A stretch of 64,000 bases of DNA, taken from Rathayibacter sp. VKM Ac-2760 (GTDB taxonomy: Bacteria; Actinomycetota; Actinomycetes; Actinomycetales; Microbacteriaceae). The position numbers were made by a program, and so were the translations under genes. The first letter of the stretch is position 1, and each line of letters opens with the position of its first letter. Positions 56,739 through 64,000 of this stretch are shown piece after piece. The notes under the pieces were generated by a model. It was not told where the DNA came from. It worked only from the letters and a program-made list of their open reading frames with translations, and made no database searches. The DNA is taken from the NCBI RefSeq assembly GCF_009834185.1, contig NZ_CP047173.1, positions 3,100,001 to 3,164,000 of the forward strand, read 5' to 3'.

Positions 56739-57392
56739 ATGACGCAACCGACCCCCGCCCTCGGGACGCACGCGACCCGGATCCCCGTCGCCGTCGTGCG
56801 CGTCGTCGTCGCCCTCGCGGTCCTCGCGGCCGTCCTCGGCACCGCGCTCGACACCGCCTCGCGCACCCCGATCGTGCCGGTGAACTTCTTCGGCTACTTC
56901 ACCGTCCAGGGCAACATCCTGCTGGCCGTCGTCCTGCTGATCACCGCCGCGACGGCGTTCCGCGACCGGCCGCAGGGCTCGCTGCTGACGCTGGTCCGGG
57001 GGGCGACGACGAGCTACATCCTCGTCGTCGGCATCGTCTACAACACCCTGCTGATCGGGACGGCGGGCGGAGTCACGCTGCCCTGGGCCAACACGGTGCT
57101 GCACGTGCTCTTCCCGATCTACGGACTGCTCGACTGGCTGCTCGTCGCCGACCGGCCGGCCCTGCCCTGGCGCCGCCTCTGGGTGGTCACCGTCTACCCG
57201 ATCGTCTGGCTGGTCGTCGTGCTCGTCCGCGGAGCGACCGACGGCTGGGTGCCGTACCCGTTCCTCGACCCCGCGAACGGCTACGGCGCCGTCGCGATCG
57301 CCGTCGTCATCGTCGCGGTCGCCTTCGTCCTCTCCGGCGCCCTGGTCTGGGCGCTCAGCCGAGTGCGGCTGCTCGGCGTCCGGCCCGCCTGA
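56739..57392 (+). CDS. Pr6Pr-family membrane protein
   Basis: The 217-residue protein has six hydrophobic helices. Family marks are VPVNFFGYFTVQGNILLAVV (conserved FF/FTxQ), VVGIVYNTLLI, NTVLHVLFPIYGLLDWLLVA, and VTVYPIVWLVVVLVRGATDG followed by YPFLDPANGYG. The name comes from the six-TM Pr-rich topology; the role is unknown. It is divergent from the DUF429 gene. Confidence 0.88.
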   Translation: MTQPTPALGTHATRIPVAVVRVVVALAVLAAVLGTALDTASRTPIVPVNFFGYFTVQGNILLAVVLLITAATAFRDRPQGSLLTLVRGATTSYILVVGIVYNTLLIGTAGGVTLPWANTVLHVLFPIYGLLDWLLVADRPALPWRRLWVVTVYPIVWLVVVLVRGATDGWVPYPFLDPANGYGAVAIAVVIVAVAFVLSGALVWALSRVRLLGVRPA

Positions 57393-57516
57393 CACGCCGC
57401 GGTTCGACCGGCCCCGTTCTGGGGCCAGCCGAGCAGAAGCGCCCGATGGCCCCGCAGGCCTACCGTCAGGATCGGCGGCCCCCACCGCCGTCCCCCGACC
57501 GAGAGCGGTTCCCCTC

Positions 57517-58422
57517 ATGCGCCTCCCCACCTCCCCCCGACCGCACCGCTCCGGGAGCCGCCGCCTGCGCGCCCTCGCCGCCGGTGCCGTGCTCGCCCTC
57601 GCCGCCGCGGTCGTGCCCGCCGGCGCCGCATCCGCCGCGACCCCAACCCTGTCCGTGCTCAGCCTCGGCGACTCGATCACGCAGGCCTACGGCACCTGCG
57701 GCCAGTTCGCGGACTGCCCGCGCAACAACTGGTCGACCGGCACGAACACGACCGTGAACTCCTTCGCGAGCCGCCTGCGCACCGCGAACCCGGGCACCAC
57801 GGTGACCACCGCGAACTTCGCCCAGACCGGCGACCTGATCGCCGGCGTCCCCGCGCGCATCGACGCCGCCGTCGCCGCCGGCGTCCGACCCGACGTCGTC
57901 ACCCTCCTGATCGGCGGCAACGACCTCTGCTCCGCGAAGAACCCGGTCGCCGCCGACGGCTACACGATGACCACGGCCGCCGCCTTCAGCACCGGAGCGA
58001 GCGCCGCGATCACCAAGATCCGCAGCACCTGGCCCGCCGCCAAGATCGTCCTCTCCTCGATGCCGAACGTCGCCGCCGAGTGGGCCGTCGTCAAGGGCGG
58101 CTTCGGCTCGGTCGTCTGGGCCTCCGGGAACCTCTGCCGCACCACCCGCGGCGTCAGCGCGACGGGCGGGCGCCTCAGCACCGCCGCCGCCGCGGCGTCG
58201 GCCACCGCCGCGAAGACCCGGACGACGCAGTACAACAGCGCGCTGCAGAAGGCGTGCGCGTCGGCCGGCACCCTCTGCGACTACGACGGCGGCGCGCTCA
58301 CCGCGACCCCGGTCACCAAGGCGCTCATCGGCACCACCGACTACTTCCACCCCAGCATCGCCGGCCAGGCGAAGATCGCCTCGGTGCAGTGGACGGCGTC
58401 GAACTTCGGAGCCGCGGGCTAG
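57517..58422 (+). CDS. Secreted SGNH/GDSL hydrolase
   Basis: The 301-residue protein has a Sec signal (basic start, ALAAGAVLALAAAVVPAGAA with A-x-A). Block I LSLGDSITQAYG holds the nucleophile Ser; block III TLLIGGNDLC holds the oxyanion Asn; block V DYFHPSIAGQ holds the Asp and His. Several Cys (CGQFADCPRN, NLCRTT, KACASAGTLC) may form disulfides, as in secreted actinobacterial lipases and esterases. It likely deacetylates or deacylates an extracellular polysaccharide or lipid. It stands alone on the plus strand. Confidence 0.92.
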   Translation: MRLPTSPRPHRSGSRRLRALAAGAVLALAAAVVPAGAASAATPTLSVLSLGDSITQAYGTCGQFADCPRNNWSTGTNTTVNSFASRLRTANPGTTVTTANFAQTGDLIAGVPARIDAAVAAGVRPDVVTLLIGGNDLCSAKNPVAADGYTMTTAAAFSTGASAAITKIRSTWPAAKIVLSSMPNVAAEWAVVKGGFGSVVWASGNLCRTTRGVSATGGRLSTAAAAASATAAKTRTTQYNSALQKACASAGTLCDYDGGALTATPVTKALIGTTDYFHPSIAGQAKIASVQWTASNFGAAG

Positions 58423-58446
58423 GGCCAGACGCGGCCGCTCGGCGCC

Positions 58447-58833
58447 TCAGGCGTCCTGCGGCCGCTCGCCCTCGCGCAGCCGGCGCTGCTCCTCCGCGAG
58501 CCGCGCGTAGTGCGCCTCCTCGCGCTCGAGGTCGGCGAGCTGCTCCTCGGTGCTCTTCGTCGGGGGCCGCACGATCATCGTCGGCGGCGGCGGCGTCTTC
58601 GAGCGCCGGGGCCGGAGGGTGCGCCCGCCCGGAACGAACGAGGCGCCCTCGCCCTTCTTCCAGTCGTGCCCGAGCAGGAACCAGATCGTCACGCCGATCA
58701 GCGGGATGAAGACGATCAGCAGGATCCAGACGATCTTGGGCAGATTGCGGACCACGTTGTCCGGCTGACGCACGACATCCACGAGCGCCAGCACCATCAG
58801 CACGACGGTCAGCAGCGAGAACAGAAACCCCAT
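58447..58833 (-). CDS. PLD nuclease N-terminal domain (PLDc_N) membrane protein
   Basis: The 128-residue product has a first helix (LFSLLTVVLMVLALVDVVRQ) and a second, IVWILLIVFIPLIGVTIWFL. RNLPKIVWILL and PLIGVTIW are PLDc_N marks found at the start of cardiolipin synthases. The tail is charged (STEEQLADLEREEAHYARLA). It is a stand-alone PLDc_N protein, common in actinobacteria, of unknown function. The ATG at 58833 is chosen; a longer frame would add about 23 residues without a domain. Confidence 0.85.
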   Translation of the reverse strand: MGFLFSLLTVVLMVLALVDVVRQPDNVVRNLPKIVWILLIVFIPLIGVTIWFLLGHDWKKGEGASFVPGGRTLRPRRSKTPPPPTMIVRPPTKSTEEQLADLEREEAHYARLAEEQRRLREGERPQDA

Positions 58834-59213
58834 GCGTCCGAGGGTACGTCGCCCGACCCCTGAACGTCCTCGCAGTCGCCGCGCGCGGACCCGACGGAGC
58901 ACGCCGCCGCCACCGCGCGGCGCGGATCACCGCCCACCGGTGTCCGGCCACGGAGCGACGGGCGGGATCCCCGCCGGCGCAAGCGTCCGCGGCCGCGTCC
59001 GTCGAGCCCGGGAGCACGATCGCGCGGGCCGCGCACCGCCCGCCGCCGATCGGGGCTCGGCGAGCGCGCGACGGCCGCAAGCGTCTCCTCCCGAGCCGGA
59101 CGGCCCGCCGCGCCCGTCGCCCGCGGTCCCCCGCGATCCGGTCTCACCCTCCGCCCTCCGCACGGCCTCCGCCCCGCTCCCGGCGCGAGGCCGAGTCGAG
59201 CGAAGGAGTGCGA
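58834..59213. other. Gene-free stretch, 380 bases
   Basis: This lies between divergent genes. It is extremely GC-rich with runs such as GCCGCGCGC; all frames look like composition artefacts without ribosome sites. No repeat, hairpin array or tRNA was found. AAGGAG at 59203-59208 is the ribosome site of the next gene. Confidence 0.4.
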
Positions 59214-60383
59214 GTGGACCGGCGCGACGACCACCCGGCGAGCACCGGCGCCCGTCTGCCCCGGCCGATCGCGGGCGCACTGCTCGGCAACGCCGTGTTC
59301 GGCGGCATCACCGCCGTCGGCGTGCCGGTCGCACTCGACGCCGCCGGTCTCGCGAAGGCGCAGATCGCGGTCTTCTTCGTCGTGAACGCGGCGATCGCGG
59401 TCGCCTACAACACCCTGCTCGTCCCGCGGATCCGCAGGGCCGGCTACCCGAGGGCAGCGCTGCTCGCGACCTCGGCCGCGGTGCCCGCGGGCGTCCTGCT
59501 GATCCGCTTCAGCGGCGGTGCGCCGATCCCCCTGCATCTCGGCGGCGCGCTGATGCTCTTCGTCACCACCGTCATTCCGCAGCTGTTCGGCCGGGTCGCC
59601 GCGCGCCGTGGCGGCGAGGCCCAGGAGTCGATGATCGCGCGGCTGCGGGCGGTCCTGATCTCCGGCTACATCCTCGGCCTGATCGTCTACGCGCTGCTCG
59701 CGCAGGCCGGGATCGACCCGCTCCTCGGAGCCGCCGCGGCCGCCGCGGGGACGACCCTCTGCGCGGTCGGCTGCGCCTCCTCGCCGGCCGGTCGGGAGCC
59801 GGGCGACGAGTCGGCGGCGAGCGCGACCCGCTCCCGTCGCCTCGGCGTCTTCGTCGCGGCCCTGGCCCTGGTGGCGCTGCTCAAGTCGGTCGACACGCTG
59901 CGGGCGATCTACCTGCCGCTGTCGGCGATCGCCTCCGGCGTCCCGGCCGCGCTGGTCGCGCCGGCGCTCCTCGCCTCCGCCGTCCTCGAGCTCGCCGCGC
60001 TGCCCGCGCTCAGCCGCCTGAGCGCCGCCCGCGGCAGCACCCTCACCCTCGCGGTCGTCGCGCTCGCGGGCATCGTCTCGTTCTCGATCCTGGCCGGCAG
60101 CACCTCGTACGGCACCCTGCTCGTCTCGCAGCTGGTCTACGCCGTCGTCGGCGCCGGCTACCAGAGCATCGGCCTCCTCCTGCTGGAGCGGACGAGCGGT
60201 GGCGGGCCCGGCGCCGGTGCGAGCGCCTACATGGCCGTCGTCCAGATCGGCACGGTGCTGGGCGCCCTGCTCCCGCTCGCGGTCACCGGCTACGACCCGC
60301 GGATCTTCCTCCTCGCGGTCGCCCTCTCCGCGGGCGCACTGGTGCTCGCGCTGGCCCTGCGCCTCTCCCACCAGCGGCTGTGA
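59214..60383 (+). CDS. MFS-type transporter (sugar efflux/SET-like)
   Basis: The 389-residue protein has about 12 hydrophobic helices. It starts with a short polar leader, then AGALLGNAVFGGITAVGVPV, and repeats the MFS half-structure after a central charged loop (GREPGDESAASATRSRRLG, about 190-210). The C-terminal half shows YLPLSAIASGVPAALVAPAL. It resembles the sugar efflux transporter group. The GTG at 59214 is preferred over 59208, since AAGGAG then has 5-base spacing. The transported compound is unknown. Confidence 0.82.
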   Translation: MDRRDDHPASTGARLPRPIAGALLGNAVFGGITAVGVPVALDAAGLAKAQIAVFFVVNAAIAVAYNTLLVPRIRRAGYPRAALLATSAAVPAGVLLIRFSGGAPIPLHLGGALMLFVTTVIPQLFGRVAARRGGEAQESMIARLRAVLISGYILGLIVYALLAQAGIDPLLGAAAAAAGTTLCAVGCASSPAGREPGDESAASATRSRRLGVFVAALALVALLKSVDTLRAIYLPLSAIASGVPAALVAPALLASAVLELAALPALSRLSAARGSTLTLAVVALAGIVSFSILAGSTSYGTLLVSQLVYAVVGAGYQSIGLLLLERTSGGGPGAGASAYMAVVQIGTVLGALLPLAVTGYDPRIFLLAVALSAGALVLALALRLSHQRL

Positions 60384-60552
60384 CCCCCTCATCCGTGTTC
60401 GGACTGCCGGGAGGTTCGATCCGCAGGCGATCCGCCCGATCAGGCGGCAGCTGAGCGGAGGAACGCGCTCTCCACCCCGATCCACCTGCAGAACGCACAG
60501 CCACCCGCCCGAGCGCCCGCGCCTCCCAGCCGCCGCATGACACCATCGACGG

Positions 60553-60942
60553 ATGAGCGCGCCCACCCCCGCCCCCGCGAGACGCCGCGTCCTCACCCCG
60601 CGCCGCGCCGCCCTGATCGCCGCGCTGACCGCGCTGGTCGCAGGTCTCGCGCTCCTCGGCCTCGTCGCCCTGCAGTACGGCACCCTCGCCGCGCAGGGCT
60701 TCGACGCCGTCTGCCTCGCGAGTGTCGGCCGCGTGCCCGCCGAGGAGGGCTCGCTCGTCGCCGGCTCCTGGTCGTGGTGGCCGCTCGGCGGCTCGTGCCG
60801 GTGGGAGCTGCTCGACGGCACCGTCGTCGAGTCCGCCCCCGACTGGTCGACGACCGCCGTCGCGATCGTCGGAGCTGCGCTCGTGCTCCTCGGAGTCGTC
60901 GGCACGGCGCTCGCACTCCTCGTGCGGCGCCGCGCGCGCTGA
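60553..60942 (+). CDS. Small membrane protein, unknown function
   Basis: The 129-residue protein has two helices, near residues 18-42 (ALIAALTALVAGLALLGLVA) and 101-125, around an outside loop with two cysteines (DAVCLASVG, GGSCRWELL) that likely form a disulfide and several Trp (SWSWWPLGGSCRW). No family was recognised. It converges with the gene at 60944, one base away. Confidence 0.68.
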   Translation: MSAPTPAPARRRVLTPRRAALIAALTALVAGLALLGLVALQYGTLAAQGFDAVCLASVGRVPAEEGSLVAGSWSWWPLGGSCRWELLDGTVVESAPDWSTTAVAIVGAALVLLGVVGTALALLVRRRAR

Positions 60943-60943
60943 C

Positions 60944-61834
60944 TCAGCGGTCGAAGAGGTTCCCGAGTCCGCCGAGATCAGGCATCTCGAAGTTCGAGCC
61001 GAAGTCCGAGACCTGCTCGCCGAGCCCCGACACGTGCTCGCCGGCGCCGGAGACGAACTCGCCCGCGCCGCCGGTGATGTCGCCGAACTCGCCCAGGTCG
61101 CCGAACTCGCCCAGTCCGCCGGCCAGGTTCTCGAAGTCCACGCCCATCCCGGCCGCCTGCGCGAGCAGCGGACCGGCGACGCTGCTGAGCACCGCGCCGC
61201 CCGCGACCGCCGCGAGCAGTCCGCCCGCCGCGCCCAGGCCGACGCCGGCGACGGCGCCCACTCCGGCCCCGGCGAGCGCGCCCTTCGTTCCCGGCTTCGA
61301 GAACATCTTCTTCAGGAATCCGGGGTTGTGCGCCTCGCCGCGCGTCGCCGCCCGGGCGAGATCGTCGGGAGCGGAGGAGCGCGGCTGCTCGTTCGCGGGC
61401 AGCTCGTCGCGCAGGCGCCCCTCGACCTGGGCGCGCTGCGCCGGCGTCAGCTTCGCGAACGCGTCGCGGTGCACCTGCTCCAGCTGCTCGGGGTCGGCGG
61501 TGCGGAGGAGGTAGTCGTAGCGGGCGATCGCGGCACGGTCCTCCGGCGCGACGGCGGCGCCCGGGCGGGCGTCCTGCGGTCGGCCGGCCGGACGCGGCGA
61601 GCCGTAGGAGGGAGTGCCGGCGGCGGGGGTGCCGGCGCCGGTAGTCGAGCGGCCCGGGGCTCCGGGAGCGGAGGTGCGGGAGTCACCCGTCACCGCGTTG
61701 GCGGCCGAGCGGACCATGTCGCGCCAGTCCGTCCCGCCGCCGGTGGACGACGAGGGGCGCGAGGAGGAGCTCGACGAGCTCTTCGAGTCGAGCGCCTTCG
61801 ACGCCATGCTGAGGATGCGCTTGAGAGTGCTCAC
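60944..61834 (-). CDS. Glycine-zipper protein with repeated C-terminal tail, unknown function
   Basis: The 296-residue protein has a Ser-rich, disordered N-terminus (RILSMASKALDSKSSSSSSS). A structured segment around residues 95-150 follows (RAAIARYDYLLRTADPEQLE, FAKLTPAQRAQVEGRLRDEL), then a glycine zipper at about 183-235 (GALAGAGVGAVAGVGLGAAG). The tail of about 50 residues is built of GEFGDLGEFGD-like units (GAGEHVSGLGEQVSD). Glycine zippers pack as membrane helices. Relatives in Microbacteriaceae have been labelled cation-transporting ATPase, but no ATPase motif exists here. Confidence 0.7.
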   Translation of the reverse strand: MSTLKRILSMASKALDSKSSSSSSSRPSSSTGGGTDWRDMVRSAANAVTGDSRTSAPGAPGRSTTGAGTPAAGTPSYGSPRPAGRPQDARPGAAVAPEDRAAIARYDYLLRTADPEQLEQVHRDAFAKLTPAQRAQVEGRLRDELPANEQPRSSAPDDLARAATRGEAHNPGFLKKMFSKPGTKGALAGAGVGAVAGVGLGAAGGLLAAVAGGAVLSSVAGPLLAQAAGMGVDFENLAGGLGEFGDLGEFGDITGGAGEFVSGAGEHVSGLGEQVSDFGSNFEMPDLGGLGNLFDR

Positions 61835-62026
61835 AGGGGACCTTCCGTCGGGTAACAGGTTCGATAGTGGCTGGCCCTCCTGAGCGAAGCCCGGTGGAAC
61901 GCCCTCCGGAAGCCGAGAACGCCCGCTCCGGCCAGGGATCGCACCCGCGCTCCGCTGTCAGCGGACTCGGCTCGTCTCCGGCGCTCCGGGGAGGCGCCGC
62001 GGGAGGATCGCGGGCAGACTCCTGCC

Positions 62027-62731
62027 ATGGAACTGCTCTTCGTGCACGGCGCCCTGGTCCGCGACGGCGACTGGTGGTGGCACCGCACCGCCGAGCTGCT
62101 CCTCGAGCGCACCGGCGTCGCGAGCCGTGCCGTCGCCCTGCCCTCCTGCGGCGAGGATCCGAGCGCCCCGGCGGGCAGCGGACTGGTCGAGGACGCGGCC
62201 GCCCTCCGGTCCGCGCTCGACGAGGTCGACGAGGCGATCGTCGTCGGCCACTCCTACGGCGGCACGGTCATCGCCGAGGCCGGCGCGCACCCCGCGATCG
62301 CCCGCCTCGTGCTCATCTCCTCCTACCTGCCCGAGATCGGCCTGGCGCAGGGGGACATCATGAGTGGCGAGTCCGACCCGGTCTCGGTCGCTCCCGGCGA
62401 CGACGGTCTGCTCCGCGTGTCGGGCTACGACGCCGCCTCGTTCGGCCGCCGCTTCCTCCAGGACGCCGACGAGAGCACGCAGCGCGCCGCCTGGGAGCGC
62501 GTCACCGCCCAGTCGCTCGCCGCGTTCACCACCCCCACCTCCGCCGCCGGCTGGCAGGGCGTCGACTCCACCTCCCTGGTCTGCACCGAGGACCGCAGCA
62601 CCTCGGTCGGCCTCCAGCGCTCCCACGCCGAGCGCGCCACCCGCTCGATCGACCTGCCGACCGGTCACCACCCGTTCCTGTCCCGGCCCGACCTCGTCGT
62701 CGCCGCGCTCGAGGCGATCCTCCCCGAGTGA
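62027..62731 (+). CDS. Alpha/beta hydrolase
   Basis: The 234-residue enzyme has LLFVHGALVRDGDWWWHRTA (oxyanion region), IVVGHSYGGTVIAEA with the nucleophile Ser, and LPTGHHPFLSRPDLVVAALE with the catalytic His. It resembles the EstC/salicylate-esterase-like hydrolases. The aldose epimerase gene starts within its stop codon, so the two are coupled, but the functional link is unclear. Confidence 0.9.
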   Translation: MELLFVHGALVRDGDWWWHRTAELLLERTGVASRAVALPSCGEDPSAPAGSGLVEDAAALRSALDEVDEAIVVGHSYGGTVIAEAGAHPAIARLVLISSYLPEIGLAQGDIMSGESDPVSVAPGDDGLLRVSGYDAASFGRRFLQDADESTQRAAWERVTAQSLAAFTTPTSAAGWQGVDSTSLVCTEDRSTSVGLQRSHAERATRSIDLPTGHHPFLSRPDLVVAALEAILPE

Positions 62732-63609
62732 CCCGCATCGTCCTCGCCACCGCCGACGGCTCCGTCCGCGCGTCGATCGACCCGGTCGCGGCGAGCATCC
62801 GCACCCTCGAGGTCCGCGGCCGCGCCCTCGTCGAGCCCTCCGACGGCGAGCAGCCGCCCGGGGCCGCCGGCGCCGTGCTCGTCCCCTGGCCCAACCGCGT
62901 CCGCGACGGCCGCTGGCTGCTCGACGGCGCGCCGCAACAGCTCGCGATCACCGACCCGGCCACGCACTCGGCGAATCACGGCCTCCTCGCGACCACGCGC
63001 TATCGCGTCGGCGCGCGCACCGCCGACAGCGTCACCCTGCACGCCCGCGTCGACTCCGCGCCCGGCTACCCCTTCGCCCTCGCCACCAGCGTCCGCTACG
63101 CGCTCCACCCGGACGGCATCGACGCCCACCACGTCCTCGTCAACGAGTCGGACCGGAGTGCCCCGGTCGCCCTCGGCGTCCACCCCTATCTCCGCGCCGG
63201 CGACGCCGCCGAGCCGCGCATCCGCCTCCCCGCCCGCGAGCGCCTCGTCCTCGACGAGCGCCACCTCCCCACCGGCGAGCGCCACCCGGTCGACGGCACG
63301 CCCTTCGATCTCCGCGCGGGCGTCCTCGAGCGGGACGCGCCCTGGCATGCGAGCCTCACCGCCCTCGACCGGGAGCCCGACGGCACCGTCCGCGCCGACC
63401 TCAGCGCTCCCGGCCACGGCCGGACCGTCCTCTGGGCCGACGCCTCCTTCACCGTGTTCCAGCTCTACATCGACCGCGACCGGCAGCCACCGGCGATCGC
63501 GATCGAGCCGATGACGGCCCCGCCCGACGCCCTCAACTCCGGCGAGGGGCTCCGCTGGCTGGCGCCGGGCGAGCGGTCCGAGCACCGCTGGGGCATCGTC
63601 GCCGAGTGA
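62728..63609 (+). CDS. Aldose 1-epimerase family protein
   Basis: The 293-residue protein has the galactose mutarotase fold marks LVPWPNRVRDGRW, SANHGLLATTRYRVG (family NxH motif), VALGVHPYLRAGD (catalytic His) and AIAIEPMTAPPDALNSGEGL (catalytic Glu and the PxTxPxD tail). It would interconvert alpha and beta sugar anomers in the cytoplasm. GTG overlaps the upstream hydrolase stop. The next gene appears to be a DUF5107 protein, whose family also has mutarotase-like folds. Confidence 0.92.
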   Translation: MTRIVLATADGSVRASIDPVAASIRTLEVRGRALVEPSDGEQPPGAAGAVLVPWPNRVRDGRWLLDGAPQQLAITDPATHSANHGLLATTRYRVGARTADSVTLHARVDSAPGYPFALATSVRYALHPDGIDAHHVLVNESDRSAPVALGVHPYLRAGDAAEPRIRLPARERLVLDERHLPTGERHPVDGTPFDLRAGVLERDAPWHASLTALDREPDGTVRADLSAPGHGRTVLWADASFTVFQLYIDRDRQPPAIAIEPMTAPPDALNSGEGLRWLAPGERSEHRWGIVAE

Positions 63610-63743
63610 GCGGGTTCGTTCAGGTCCGCCGGCCGAGAAGCAGCAGCCACCGCGCGGAGGCCGAACGGCGCGCATCGGATCGTCCAGGTCGACCCTCGGT
63701 TCCCCCATTCCTCCCGGCGCCGAGCGCTCCGTAGCCTCGTGCC

Positions 63744-64000
63744 ATGGCAGTCATCGCAGAAGCCTCGCAGCTCATCACGCCCCCGAGTGCGGCGGCCGAG
63801 ATCCTCGCCCGGGGCGGAGCGGCGGTGTGGGAGGCGACGCTGACCCTGCCGACGTACACACCCGAGGAGCCGGTGCGGCTGCCGATGTTCCTCGACCGCC
63901 GCGTCTACCAGGGCTCGAGCGGCCGGGTGTACCCGCTCCCCTTCATCGACCGGATCGCCTCCGAGGCCGTCGACCAGGCGTGGCGCGTCGTCGTCCTCGA
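63744..64000 (+). CDS. DUF5107-family protein (3' end outside window)
   Basis: Only the first 85 residues are visible. The start, AAVWEATLTLPTYTPEEPVR and LDRRVYQGSSGRVYPLPFID, is the N-terminal pattern of DUF5107, a family of large proteins with a galactose-mutarotase-like domain followed by TPR repeats, often near carbohydrate genes. The ATG at 63744 is the first good start. The gene continues past the window end. Confidence 0.75.
   Translation, partial: MAVIAEASQLITPPSAAAEILARGGAAVWEATLTLPTYTPEEPVRLPMFLDRRVYQGSSGRVYPLPFIDRIASEAVDQAWRVVVL

Noticed and set aside
58832..60454. Plus-strand 540-codon frame over the 58.8-59.2 kb gap and the MFS gene
   Set aside because: It runs out of frame with the transporter and is Arg/Pro-rich throughout. 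The gap shows no coding signal.
60944..61834. Cation-transporting ATPase
   Set aside because: No DKTGT phosphorylation motif, no nucleotide-binding domain and only one zipper-type hydrophobic stretch.

Overview
The window is very GC-rich with strong third-position G/C bias and frequent GTG starts. It reads as a chromosomal segment of a high-GC actinobacterium, most likely family Microbacteriaceae; Rathayibacter or a close relative is a guess from gene content. Supporting features are F420-linked enzymes, a Ser/Gly-tailed FmdB protein, YidC next to a DUF6412-type protein, a DUF4011-type helicase-like protein and many hairpin repeats. No phage, IS element, rRNA, CRISPR array or plasmid gene was seen.

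Layout. 1-7.9 kb: methyltransferases, RNase HI, a deazaflavin oxidoreductase, a lipase, a VOC protein, a CitE-like lyase, a membrane glycosyltransferase and a DinB protein. 8.0-12.6 kb: fatty acyl-CoA ligase, quinone oxidoreductase-like enzyme, thiolase and a PPOX protein, a lipid/acyl-CoA set. 12.6-19.6 kb: DUF998 protein, a frameshifted lipoprotein, tRNA-Ala(CGC) with twin hairpins, GNAT, galU, 5-formyl-THF cyclo-ligase, FmdB protein and MscL. 19.7-22.8 kb: a large secreted GH43-like glycosidase behind a LacI-type operator. 22.9-27.5 kb: a helicase-like protein that has lost its ATPase residues, and small companion genes. 29.2-32.2 kb: DoxX and a DM13 lipoprotein divergent from a two-component system, with direct repeats between them. 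32.2-36.7 kb: HdeD, DedA, ECF sigma/anti-sigma pair, M20 peptidase. 36.8-39.8 kb: NCS1 permease, cysteine hydrolase, PfkB kinase. 41.2-50.9 kb: the most unusual region, with F420-dependent G6P dehydrogenase, a bifunctional FO synthase whose CofH half lacks the radical-SAM cysteines, a hydrolase with Ala at the nucleophile position, a Baeyer-Villiger-type monooxygenase, a tandem repeat array and a frameshifted kinase/aminotransferase fusion. 50.9-64 kb: second YidC, MarR plus a second two-component system, a chain-length-determinant-like protein, GDSL hydrolase, MFS transporter, aldose epimerase and the start of a DUF5107 protein.

Two repeat families stand out. One is an approximately 40-nt hairpin unit (18 copies at five loci, all between co-directional genes), mostly in inverted pairs that have been tandemly duplicated with locus-specific spacers. 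The other is a 63-nt near-perfect palindrome present twice in opposite orientation. Several short indels (14.09, 45.34-45.38 and 49.13-49.39 kb) break otherwise good reading frames. They may be real decay or consensus errors in GC runs; reads would decide.
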